From CAJXZP01 sp963974475 (GTDB taxonomy: Bacteria > Bacteroidota > Bacteroidia > Flavobacteriales_G > Salibacteraceae): a stretch of 64,000 nt of DNA. The DNA is taken from positions 20,818 through 84,817 of the forward strand of contig CAXBCR010000013.1 in the NCBI GenBank assembly GCA_963974475.1. Direction: 5' to 3'. The notes under the pieces were generated by a model. The model saw only the letters and a list, made by a program, of their open reading frames with translations, was not told the DNA's origin and searched no databases. Positions within the stretch are counted from its first letter, which is position 1. Each line of letters begins with the position of its first letter. Positions 17,130-24,784 of the stretch are shown piece after piece. The translations under genes and the position numbers were made by a program.

Positions 17130-18008
17130 ATGAAATCAAGCTTACTTTTCGTTTTTATTATTTGCGTTTTTCAGCTTCGTGCTCAAGATTTAACTATAGG
17201 ACTAATAGCCGATTGCCAATATTGTAATTGTGATTATAGCAGCCGCTGGAACAATGATTACCGCTCAGCATTACCGCGACTTCAAGAAGCTGTAGACACG
17301 CTCAATGAAATAAAAACGGACCTCACGTTTCATTTGGGTGATTTTATTGACCGTGATTTTAAAAGTTTTAAATTGGTTTTGCCCGTTTTTAATTCTTTGC
17401 AAATGCCGCACTACCATTTATTGGGTAACCATGATTTCAGTGTAGATGATTCGCTAAAATCTCAAATTGCCCCTATTTTGCAATTAGAGCAATCCTACTA
17501 TGCGGTTTCAAAAGGAAAATGGAAATTTATTGTGTTGGATGGCACAGATATCAGCATGTATAAAACGGCCAACAAGGACACTTTGGCACAAGCAGAAAAA
17601 ATTAGGCAACACTATTTAAATGAAGGTAGAATGCAAGCTATGCCTTGGAACGGTGCAATTGGAAACACACAATTGGCTTGGTTGAAAAACCAATTAGAAT
17701 CGGCACAAAAGGAAGGCTTAAACACCATCGTTTTTTGTCATTTCCCAATTTTACCTACAAATGAGGCTAATCTTTGGAACGATAAGGAAGTAGTGGAAAT
17801 TATCGAATCCTATTCTACCGTAAAAGCATTTATTAATGGCCATCATCATCCAGGAAACTATGTGTACCATCATCATGTTCACTACCTAACTTTGCAAGGC
17901 ATGGTTCGCACCAAGGAAGCCAACTCCTTTGCCTATCTCACGCTTTTCAACCACAAAATAGTAGTAAAAGGATACGGAAGAGAACCTTCACGCATCCTAC
18001 AATTTTGA
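17130..18008 (+). CDS. Exported metallophosphoesterase, ADP-ribose/CDP-alcohol diphosphatase-like
   Basis: A 292-residue calcineurin-like phosphoesterase with a signal peptide (MKSSLLFVFIICVFQLRAQ). The metal motifs occur in order: LIADCQYC (Asp and Gln where most relatives have DxH), HLGDFIDRD, LLGNHDFS, VFCHFPIL and NGHHHPGNY. The DxQ first motif and the spacing resemble the Mn2+-dependent ADP-ribose/CDP-alcohol diphosphatase (ADPRM) branch, so a periplasmic nucleotide-diphosphate hydrolase is likely. I prefer ATG 17130 over an upstream TTG. The 3' end overlaps the convergent hydrolase gene by 12 bp. Confidence 0.85.
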   Translation: MKSSLLFVFIICVFQLRAQDLTIGLIADCQYCNCDYSSRWNNDYRSALPRLQEAVDTLNEIKTDLTFHLGDFIDRDFKSFKLVLPVFNSLQMPHYHLLGNHDFSVDDSLKSQIAPILQLEQSYYAVSKGKWKFIVLDGTDISMYKTANKDTLAQAEKIRQHYLNEGRMQAMPWNGAIGNTQLAWLKNQLESAQKEGLNTIVFCHFPILPTNEANLWNDKEVVEIIESYSTVKAFINGHHHPGNYVYHHHVHYLTLQGMVRTKEANSFAYLTLFNHKIVVKGYGREPSRILQF

Positions 18009-18539
18009 TTCATCTAGCTGGTTTACAAGCTCCTTTACAGCTTGGTTAGCCAGCATGGCATCTGTATAAAAGTCATGATTTCTTTCTGAAAACTCGATGC
18101 ATTTTTGGTCCATCCGCGTTTGCCATTCTATGGATGGTCGATAAGTATCATTACTTCCAAACCAAAGCGATATCCTTCCCTTTGGTTTGACTACTTCCTT
18201 TCTTAATCTTGTTGCAGATATGCAAAAAAGCATTTCAATACGTCCCCCTTTCAATCCAAATTGCCACGCTATAGTTCCGCCTATACTAAATGCCAAAATA
18301 TATACTGGATTTTTTTCTAGCTCCACCAACTTGTTCACCGCCTGTTCAATACCGCCCTTTACAAATTGCGAATGCAAATTTTCTTCCGTATAAATGGACG
18401 TGTCAACTTCGCCTAATTTACAAGCATCATAAAAAACCACTTCGAAATAAGCAGATAATGGCGGCATATAATACTCCATCCATGCAGCGCGTTCATTCCC
18501 CCACAAATCGGAAATAATAAGCAAACGATTTTTCATCAT
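17997..18539 (-). CDS. Alpha/beta-hydrolase fold protein
   Basis: A 180-residue soluble protein with an alpha/beta hydrolase layout: the early strand-turn LLIISDLWGNERAAW, a nucleophile elbow AFSIGGTIAW with Ser in A-x-S-x-G form, and a late strand LWFGSNDTYRP placing an Asp where the acid residue is expected. A candidate His (NHDFYTDAM) follows. It is shorter than most hydrolases (250 or more residues), lacking most of a cap. The substrate is unknown. The downstream neighbour on the same strand order is the convergent phosphoesterase (12-bp overlap); upstream lies the TfoX-like gene, 11 bp away. Confidence 0.7.
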   Translation of the reverse strand: MMKNRLLIISDLWGNERAAWMEYYMPPLSAYFEVVFYDACKLGEVDTSIYTEENLHSQFVKGGIEQAVNKLVELEKNPVYILAFSIGGTIAWQFGLKGGRIEMLFCISATRLRKEVVKPKGRISLWFGSNDTYRPSIEWQTRMDQKCIEFSERNHDFYTDAMLANQAVKELVNQLDESKL

Positions 18540-18550
18540 GCTGCTTTCCC

Positions 18551-18874
18551 CTATTTTTTTTGTTGGATAGAACCCGCAACATATTTCATGGCAGATTCAG
18601 CGAAATTGGGCCATTGATTCGCGTATTCAAAGGGTACTTGCACCCACTCTTTCATGGGGCGTTTTTTTCCAGATGGGTCAAAAAGTTGTGCGCCATCCAA
18701 ACTTAAGGCTTCTGAATGGGCTTCTCCATTTAGTTTAAAAACCATTTCATTTTGAAAAAAACAAACGAATGCCTTTCCACCCACTTTAAAACAAGGTTTC
18801 CCAAATAATTGACTTTTAGCTGCATCCGATACGGATTCACAAATGGAATAATATAGTTGTTCCTCTTCTTTCAT
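18551..18874 (-). CDS. TfoX/YjbR-like small protein
   Basis: A 107-residue soluble protein. The pattern QLFGKPCFKVGGKAFVCFF followed by MVFKLNGEAHSEAL and LFDPSGKKRPMKEWVQVP is like the N-terminal TfoX or MmcQ/YjbR fold (one helix, antiparallel strands, then helices). The assignment is by pattern only and the role is unknown. Between the small two-helix membrane protein and the hydrolase, all on the minus strand with short gaps (16 and 11 bp), so probably one transcript. Confidence 0.55.
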   Translation of the reverse strand: MKEEEQLYYSICESVSDAAKSQLFGKPCFKVGGKAFVCFFQNEMVFKLNGEAHSEALSLDGAQLFDPSGKKRPMKEWVQVPFEYANQWPNFAESAMKYVAGSIQQKK

Positions 18875-18890
18875 AAATTACTAGTATTAA

Positions 18891-19073
18891 TTAGCCCCTT
18901 AATGGGAATTTTGAGGATAGGACTGCAGTCAACATAAAACCTACTCCAATTCCAAAAGCCACTCCATGAGCTACATCCGTAAGCAAATAAAAGTGAGTAA
19001 ATAATTGCGTTCCGGCTATAAGTAACAGCCCCGTAACCAATAGAAATCGTGATTTTTCCGATTGTTTCTTCAT
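18891..19073 (-). CDS. Small two-helix membrane protein
   Basis: A 60-residue protein: short basic N-terminus (MKKQSEKSR), helix 1 FLLVTGLLLIAGTQLFTHFY, helix 2 VAHGVAFGIGVGFMLTAVLS. It has no known family. It sits 23 bp downstream of the larger membrane protein gene (19097-19774) and is probably cotranscribed with it. The reading frame and membrane pattern support a real gene; the function is not known. Confidence 0.55.
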   Translation of the reverse strand: MKKQSEKSRFLLVTGLLLIAGTQLFTHFYLLTDVAHGVAFGIGVGFMLTAVLSSKFPLRG

Positions 19074-19096
19074 CGTAATGCTATTTAAATGTGTCG

Positions 19097-19774
19097 CTAT
19101 TTTACATTCTTTTCTCTAGTGTTAACATTGGATTTCCGACCTAATTTTCCTAAGGTTTTTCGCTTCCAATACACTATATATATCGTACCAATAACGGTAG
19201 GAAGCAACCATGCAATAATATTATTTACCCCAAGTCCGGCCACAATAAATGCAGTAAATGAAGCTATCAATGCTCCAAGCATTTTTCCCAAATGCACTAC
19301 CAACCAACCCTTGGGTGATTTTTTCGGATTTTTATAAAACACAAAGTCTTTTATAGAAAGTAACATTCCTAAACCACCAAAAACCAAGTATAAAATTCCC
19401 ATTGAATCACCTAATAGCGCATAAGCCCCAACAAATAGCATGGCAGCGGAGATGATTAACATTGCTCCCGAAACGAGTTTATCTTTCCATGCTGCGACTG
19501 TTTTGGTTTTAAAACCAAGCGCAATATTTCCCGCTAAAACTAGGTAAATGGTAAATAAACCGATTAAGAATAAAAATAGATTTTCATGATTGGGCATCCA
19601 CGAAATGGGAATGGAAATAAGCGAGCTCGTTAGCATACCTATAGAAAATAGTTTTCCCATCTTTTTATGCAATGCACTTCCTTTGGTTACCACAGCGCTA
19701 CCGATGCCGGTTATTAATCCTAAACCGCCAAAAGCAGCATGCACGTATATCAAAATTTTTGTAAATTCTTCCAT
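19097..19774 (-). CDS. DUF2306-like multi-pass membrane protein
   Basis: A 225-residue inner-membrane protein with about seven hydrophobic helices. It begins with a His-containing helix (ILIYVHAAFGGLGLITGIGS), then a KGSALHKKMGKLFS loop, which recalls DUF2306 proteins (conserved His, Gly and H-x-x-x-G). A basic C-terminal tail (RKTLGKLGRKSNVNTREKNVK) lies in the cytoplasm by the positive-inside rule. The function is unknown; the first and third His could bind haem or metal, which is conjecture. Confidence 0.65.
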   Translation of the reverse strand: MEEFTKILIYVHAAFGGLGLITGIGSAVVTKGSALHKKMGKLFSIGMLTSSLISIPISWMPNHENLFLFLIGLFTIYLVLAGNIALGFKTKTVAAWKDKLVSGAMLIISAAMLFVGAYALLGDSMGILYLVFGGLGMLLSIKDFVFYKNPKKSPKGWLVVHLGKMLGALIASFTAFIVAGLGVNNIIAWLLPTVIGTIYIVYWKRKTLGKLGRKSNVNTREKNVK

Positions 19775-19942
19775 TCTTTTGTTTTAGTTGAACGACTCAA
19801 AAATCGGTTAACCCATTTCTTTCAGAAAGTTAATCGTGCTCATTGGTCGTTTTTTACCGATGAATAGTTGATTTCAACTTCTCACTTGTTTTTAGATGCT
19901 TTGGACTGTAGGTAATAAAACGTTTTAACCTCCCCAACTCGT

Positions 19943-21181
19943 CTATTTGAGGAAATCCAAATAGCTAACTAATTGATTCAACCAATCGCTATCCATGTTA
20001 AATGTAACTTGAGGCGTAATGCCAATAGACTCTATTTCCAGAAATTCGGGGTGCTTTTTTGATGTGAGCACTGCAATAAATTTCTCACATGGCAAATTGT
20101 AATTCGCATCCACCAATTCGTAGGCTACGGTCCCATTGGTCCGATTTCCAAAAGTTTGGCAATTTTCAAACTGACTCAATTTATGGGTAAACTGCTCGGC
20201 ATTACTTCCCGTTCGTTGATTTATAATTACCCACACCCGATGCTGTTCCATATACTGCTCCACAATTTTTAATAAAATGTTGGAGTTTCGATTCCCTCCA
20301 CCTCCATTATCTCTCAAATCAATAATTAGATTTTTCTTGGTCAATGTACCTTCCAGAGATTTATAAAACTTTTCTGCATCCGAAAGTGTTGGATACCAAG
20401 AATTAAAACTACCAATTTTTAAATACGTTATATCAGATGAAATTTCTTTTCGTACATATGTGCTGTCCGGATAGTTAGCCAAAGCATAATTGGGTTGGGT
20501 GGCGTCTTTTTGAAAACCCATGGTTAGAAAAAAGCCATTTTCAATTCTTTCCGGATAAGCGATGAATCTTTTGGAAGCGATGTCACCTCCAATACTCAGT
20601 AAATTATTATCCCCATACGGAATCAAGGTATACATTATTTCACCTCTCTCCCAAACTGGGTTTTGAGTACCCAAAATAACAGCCTGATATGCTTTTCCCG
20701 TCTTAAAAACGCCAATAGTCATGTGATTTTTTTTGGTATACACTCCTTCCACATCGCTTACTTGCTTTTTAGTCAGCTCATTATTTAGACTATCCAAATC
20801 TATTTTAGCCCGCGGATATCCATTAAAAATAGGTCCATTCTTAAAGCTTTCAAATTGCAACATATCCGTTCTTATCTCTTCCGTTGCTCCCTTATTAATT
20901 CCATAAATTTTAGCATGATTATCATTCAATGCCAACAATAATTTATTTAATAGTACAAAGCATTCATAGTCTGAGCTAACGGTGATAGCCTCAACTAAAG
21001 CTTGTGCATATCTATCATTGTAGGCTAGTTTATTGTTTTTATAGGATGGTGTTTTTTTTATTTTTCCGTGCAAAAACGCTAAGTCGCTTTTGCAATTACA
21101 ACCTTTATCTTGGGAGAAACTTGGGTTAACACTTAATAATAGAAAGAGGAGGAAAATCACACTAAGTACTTGTTTTCGCAT
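19943..21181 (-). CDS. Exported S41-family (tail-specific) peptidase-like protein
   Basis: A 412-residue exported protein. Signal peptide MRKQVLSVIFLLFLLLSVNPSFSQ, then a Cys-rich start (GCNCKSDLAFL). The C-terminal half holds the S41/ClpP-crotonase core: NLIIDLRDNGGGGNRNSNILL at about 297-317 and the likely nucleophile in RTGSNAEQFTHKL. A separate PDZ domain is not obvious. Such proteins trim or degrade periplasmic proteins. The usual ATG at 21181 puts the signal peptide at the very N-terminus; another ATG 8 codons upstream also exists. No operon partner; TTGTATTTTGC lies about 50 bp upstream. Confidence 0.8.
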   Translation of the reverse strand: MRKQVLSVIFLLFLLLSVNPSFSQDKGCNCKSDLAFLHGKIKKTPSYKNNKLAYNDRYAQALVEAITVSSDYECFVLLNKLLLALNDNHAKIYGINKGATEEIRTDMLQFESFKNGPIFNGYPRAKIDLDSLNNELTKKQVSDVEGVYTKKNHMTIGVFKTGKAYQAVILGTQNPVWERGEIMYTLIPYGDNNLLSIGGDIASKRFIAYPERIENGFFLTMGFQKDATQPNYALANYPDSTYVRKEISSDITYLKIGSFNSWYPTLSDAEKFYKSLEGTLTKKNLIIDLRDNGGGGNRNSNILLKIVEQYMEQHRVWVIINQRTGSNAEQFTHKLSQFENCQTFGNRTNGTVAYELVDANYNLPCEKFIAVLTSKKHPEFLEIESIGITPQVTFNMDSDWLNQLVSYLDFLK

Positions 21182-21535
21182 AGTTTGTTGGAATGTCCGA
21201 ATCATTATAAATTCGGTGAATGATACCTAGGCAGCAAAATACAAAATATTATACATTCTGTAAAATGAACAAAGGTTAACCTACTTAAATATACCAATCT
21301 GTAAGCACTTTTTGTTGAATTAAATTTAACCAAAAGTTGGATTTAAAAAATTGCAAGTGTTGGATACCAAACTATAATTTTCAAAGACTGTCCTAGGTTA
21401 ATTTAAGGCAGTTATAATTAATAAAAACACCAAATTATGCTAATAGCTTTTTCTGTTTCTTGTACATAATATATGGCACCTTTAGTGTTTGTTTGCTATA
21501 GCAAGGAAATTGAATCTATACGTTTTGTAGAAAAA
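21182..21535. other. Gene-free stretch between the S41-like and STAS-like genes
   Basis: About 354 bp without a convincing gene. The left edge carries the TTGTATTTTGC element (21234-21244, minus strand) for the S41-like gene. The rest is AT-rich; a frame of about 100 residues on the plus strand from 21473 is antisense to the next gene and has no protein-like features. I see no terminator hairpin with a T-run or RNA gene. Confidence 0.6.
21234..21244 (-). promoter_or_regulatory. TTGTATTTTGC element upstream of the S41-like gene
   Basis: Third exact copy of the 11-mer in this window (minus strand), 52 bp before the preferred ATG at 21181. Probable promoter -7 region. Confidence 0.35.
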
Positions 21536-21916
21536 TTAAGCCATTTCATTAGCAATCCATTGCACAGCCGCATCAACAGAAGAAAAGGGTCTTATGTTCA
21601 ATTCTTTTTCTTGTTGCTGGCCAATAAACGGATAAACAATCACCTCTGGAGAAATGGAAACGACTGCTATTTTTACTCTTTTGAATATTTTTTTATTTTT
21701 GAGATACATAATTATTCGTCTAAAACCACCCATATTCATTTTAAAATCGCAATTCAGCAAGTTAATAATAACCCCTCTTGATTGGTCATTTATAAGATCC
21801 TTTGCAAACATATTATCCCAAGATGCTAATACTTCTTGGGCGCCTACTGTATTCGAAAATTTTTTGATTATTATGCCTTCCGGATAGCCGTCAGGTCTTT
21901 CATACATTACTGTCAT
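21536..21916 (-). CDS. STAS/SEC14 (SpoIIAA)-like protein
   Basis: A 126-residue soluble protein with the pattern of Bacteroidota STAS/SEC14-like proteins: SWDNMFAKDLINDQSRGVIINLLNCDFKM (strand-helix-strand), FRRIIMYLKNKKIF, RVKIAVVSISPEVIVYPF, and the terminal RPFSSVDAAVQWIANE, where a helix follows 'RPF'. This fold often acts in regulatory anti-anti-sigma type interactions or lipid binding, but no phosphorylatable Ser is assigned and no partner kinase is near. A -7 element TAATTTTG lies on the minus strand 29 bp before the ATG. Confidence 0.65.
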   Translation of the reverse strand: MTVMYERPDGYPEGIIIKKFSNTVGAQEVLASWDNMFAKDLINDQSRGVIINLLNCDFKMNMGGFRRIIMYLKNKKIFKRVKIAVVSISPEVIVYPFIGQQQEKELNIRPFSSVDAAVQWIANEMA

Positions 21917-21944
21917 TCCTTTCTACAGATTGGTTTTACTCCTT

Positions 21945-21952
21945 CAAAATTA
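21945..21952 (-). promoter_or_regulatory. -7 element of the STAS-like gene
   Basis: TAATTTTG on the minus strand, an exact TAnnTTTG match 28 bp before the ATG at 21916. No clear -33. Confidence 0.4.
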
Positions 21953-22171
21953 AGGAATTTATTTTTTTACTGTTTCACACCCGTTCTCTAAAATGAAGGA
22001 AATAGGTAAATAACCTCCCATTTTTTTAACGCATCCAACTGAAGACCAACTCAATTTATCCATTTTGTGAAATTTTTTAAGCGCAATTCAAACCCATATT
22101 TTATTGCTCTTATTCATTCAAAAGGATGTTCTTTTGTGGGTTAGCTAAAATGGCTCTGTAAATCAATTTCA

Positions 22172-22939
22172 ATGAACAAAACGGAATTAACAGATTTTTT
22201 AAATGAAAAAGCGGCTTATTATGAAACATTGGACTTCATTTCGTCCGATCCTATTCAAATTCCGCATTTGTTTTCACAAAAAGAGGATATTGAGATAGCC
22301 GGATTTCTAGCCGCTACCATTGCTTGGGGGCAGCGACCTACCATTATTAGGAATGCGACTTTTTTGGTGGAAACCATGGATATGGCACCATATGATTTTA
22401 TCGCAAATTTCACCGAAGATGATTTGGAACCTTTCTCAAATTTCAAACATCGGACTTTCAATTTTGAGGATTTGAAAACCTTTTTTTACGCGCTTCAAAA
22501 CTTGTATAAAAACGAGGGAGGATTGGAGGCTGCATTATCTGAATATCCAGAAGATATGGCTAAAAACATTTCAACCTTTAAAGAAAAATTCTTTACAGTT
22601 GCACATCAACCTAGGACCCATAAACATGTTTCCGACCCACTTAAAGGCTCTGCCGCAAAGCGTATTAATATGTATTTACGATGGATGACTCGCTCCGCTA
22701 AAGGGGGCGTTGATTTTGGGATTTGGACCAAGCTTTCTTCTTCAAATTTGTATTTGCCATTAGATGTTCATACCGCAAATGTATCGCGCAAATTGGGAAT
22801 ACTTAAACGTAAACAAAACGATTGGAAAGCTTTGACCGAGGTGATGGATACCTTACAGCGTCTTGATCCAGTGGATCCGGTGAAATATGATTTTGCTTTA
22901 TTTGGATTAGGTGTTTTTGAAGGGTTTGGAAAATCATAA
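22172..22939 (+). CDS. TIGR02757 family protein
   Basis: A 255-residue soluble protein of the Bacteroidota/Spirochaete family TIGR02757. Family points are the opening helix NEKAAYYETLDFISSDP, DIEIAGFLAATIAWGQRPTI, SAAKRINMYLRWMTRS, GIWTKLSSSNLYLPLDVHT and the ending DPVKYDFALFGLGV. The pattern DxHTxxVSRxLGI is reminiscent of HhH-GPD DNA glycosylases, so a DNA-repair-related fold is plausible, but no activity is established. Stand-alone gene; its last codons form part of a terminator stem and it converges on the polyamine operon. Confidence 0.88.
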   Translation: MNKTELTDFLNEKAAYYETLDFISSDPIQIPHLFSQKEDIEIAGFLAATIAWGQRPTIIRNATFLVETMDMAPYDFIANFTEDDLEPFSNFKHRTFNFEDLKTFFYALQNLYKNEGGLEAALSEYPEDMAKNISTFKEKFFTVAHQPRTHKHVSDPLKGSAAKRINMYLRWMTRSAKGGVDFGIWTKLSSSNLYLPLDVHTANVSRKLGILKRKQNDWKALTEVMDTLQRLDPVDPVKYDFALFGLGVFEGFGKS

Positions 22940-22960
22940 TCCAAACCCTTCAATACTTTT
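22919..22960 (+). terminator. Terminator overlapping the TIGR02757 stop codon
   Basis: Perfect 12-bp stem GAAGGGTTTGGA (22919-22930) / TCCAAACCCTTC (22940-22951) with a 9-nt loop that contains the stop codon (TAA at 22937-22939), followed by AATACTTTTT. The left arm is coding sequence. It lies between convergent genes and may also serve the deoxyhypusine-synthase-like gene ending at 22960. Confidence 0.7.
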
Positions 22961-23934
22961 TACCAGCCTAATAAATAGGCGAATATTAACGGAGCAACAA
23001 TGGTCGCATCCGATTCAATTATATATTTTGGCGTATCAATTCCTAGTTTTCCCCATGTAATTTTTTCGTTAGGAACTGCACCCGAATACGAGCCATAGCT
23101 GGTAGTAGAGTCGGAAATTTGGCAAAAATAACTCCAAAAAGAAACGTTTTCTTCTTCTAAATCTTGCGCAAGCATTGGTACCACACAAATTGGGAAATCG
23201 CCAGCAATTCCACCGCCTATTTGAAAAAAACCAATATCATTTCCATCGGTGTTTTTCATATACCAATTGGCTAAAAACGTCATATATTCAATACCTGTTT
23301 TCATGGTAGAAGGAAGCAATTCACCTTTAAGGCAATAGGAAGCGAAAATGTTTCCCATGGTTGAATCTTCCCATCCAGGAACCACAATCGGAATATTTTT
23401 TTCGGCCGCAGCCAACATCCAAGAGTCTGCAGGATCGATTTCATAATATTCTTCTAGCACTCCAGAAATCAATAATTTATACATGAATTCATGCGGAAAA
23501 AATCGTTCCCCATTTAGTTCTGCATCTTTCCAAATATCATACACATGGGTTTGTAATCTTCTAAAGGCTTCCTCCTCTGGAATACACGTATCGGTCACCC
23601 TATTTAACCCTTTTTCTAATAAGTCCCATTCTTCTTGCGGGCTTAAATCACGGTAATTAGGCACTCTTTTATAATAAGAATGAGCCACCAAATTCATGAT
23701 ATCCTCTTCTAAATTAGCACCTGTACAAGAAATTATTTGCACTTTATCTTGCCGTATCATTTCGGCAAACGATTTACCTAACTCACCAGTACTCATTGCT
23801 CCTGCAAGGGTAACCATCATTTTATTGCCTTTTTTTAATTGCTGATCATAAGCAATTGCAGCATCTACTACGGTAGCTGAATTAAAATGCTTGAAATGTT
23901 TTAGCATAAATTCGCTAATTGGTCCTTTAGTCAT
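22960..23934 (-). CDS. Deoxyhypusine synthase family protein (probable aminobutyl transferase)
   Basis: A 324-residue member of the deoxyhypusine synthase (DHS) family, NAD-dependent enzymes that transfer the aminobutyl group of spermidine through a Lys enamine intermediate. The start MTKGPISEFMLKHF at ATG 23934 is preferred; a longer frame begins with TTG. Visible motifs: MMVTLAGAMSTGELGKSF, IISCTGANLEEDIMNL (NAD-binding), and EKITWGKLG, whose WGK matches the catalytic-lysine site of DHS. Bacteria lack eIF5A, and bacterial homologues can act as homospermidine or other polyamine synthases. It is the third gene of speA-speB-DHS, overlapping speB by 8 bp, which supports a polyamine role. Confidence 0.88.
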   Translation of the reverse strand: MTKGPISEFMLKHFKHFNSATVVDAAIAYDQQLKKGNKMMVTLAGAMSTGELGKSFAEMIRQDKVQIISCTGANLEEDIMNLVAHSYYKRVPNYRDLSPQEEWDLLEKGLNRVTDTCIPEEEAFRRLQTHVYDIWKDAELNGERFFPHEFMYKLLISGVLEEYYEIDPADSWMLAAAEKNIPIVVPGWEDSTMGNIFASYCLKGELLPSTMKTGIEYMTFLANWYMKNTDGNDIGFFQIGGGIAGDFPICVVPMLAQDLEEENVSFWSYFCQISDSTTSYGSYSGAVPNEKITWGKLGIDTPKYIIESDATIVAPLIFAYLLGW

Positions 23935-24784
23935 TGTATTTAAATTTATAAGAAAGAAGTTTATAATATAATTTGGCAACCAAAAAATTAGGTGCCTTGG
24001 CATTTTCAATTGGGGCTAATTCAACAATATCAAAACCAACCACATTGCATTCTTGGAACACCTTTTTTAAATATCTAATGGTGGTATTCCAATCAAGCCC
24101 ACCCGGCTCTGGAGTTCCAGTAGATGGCATAATGGATGGGTCAAATACATCCAAATCAATGGTGATATACACATCATCCGTAAATTTATTGATAGATTTC
24201 TCCATCCAAGCGGTATTTCCGTACATATCTTCAGCCAAAAAGCATTTAGATTTATCCCAATAAGGCAATTCAGTACTATCCATACTTCGAATTCCTACTT
24301 GAATTAAATTGGTGCTTTTACTTGCTGCATGTAAGGCGCAGGCATGATTAAACTTAGACCCGTTGTAACTTTCACGAAGGTCGGCATGAGCATCCAACTG
24401 TAAAACAGTCAAATTCTTGTACTTTTCCGAAAATCCTTTTATCACGCCAATACTCACAGAATGTTCTCCTCCCAAAAAGGTAGGAAACTTATCCATTTTA
24501 AGAATTTCATTTACTTTTCCATGCACGACATCGGTCATCGATTCTGGCCATCTTTTTTCAAGAATGGATGGCAAAATATGAATCCCATTGGTATATACTT
24601 CCGAATCGGTTTCTATATCATACAACTCCATATTTTCCGATGCTTCGATAAAAGCTCCAAGTGCTTTATCTGCTCCTTTTCCCCATGTACTTGTGCCATC
24701 ATAAGGAATGGGCAATAACACTACCTTCGATTTTTCGAAATTGGTAAATTCGTCTGAAAGACCTCCAAATTTTAATTGACTCAT
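23927..24784 (-). CDS. speB: Agmatinase-type ureohydrolase
   Basis: Likely cleaves agmatine to putrescine and urea. The 285 residues carry the Mn2+-binding ureohydrolase motifs: GGEHS at 105-109 (His108), DAHAD at 131-135, DLDVFDP at 210-216 and a later VGFDIVELAP. The N-terminal LPIPYDGTSTWGKGAD is typical of agmatinases. It overlaps speA by 4 bp (ATGA) upstream and the DHS homologue by 8 bp downstream, so the three are translationally coupled. The alternative specificity (arginase or another guanidino acid) is less likely because arginine decarboxylase is the first gene of the operon. Confidence 0.92.
   Translation of the reverse strand: MSQLKFGGLSDEFTNFEKSKVVLLPIPYDGTSTWGKGADKALGAFIEASENMELYDIETDSEVYTNGIHILPSILEKRWPESMTDVVHGKVNEILKMDKFPTFLGGEHSVSIGVIKGFSEKYKNLTVLQLDAHADLRESYNGSKFNHACALHAASKSTNLIQVGIRSMDSTELPYWDKSKCFLAEDMYGNTAWMEKSINKFTDDVYITIDLDVFDPSIMPSTGTPEPGGLDWNTTIRYLKKVFQECNVVGFDIVELAPIENAKAPNFLVAKLYYKLLSYKFKYND

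Noticed and set aside
21473..21781. Plus-strand frame of 102 codons
   Set aside because: Entirely antisense to the STAS/SEC14-like gene and with no protein-like pattern.
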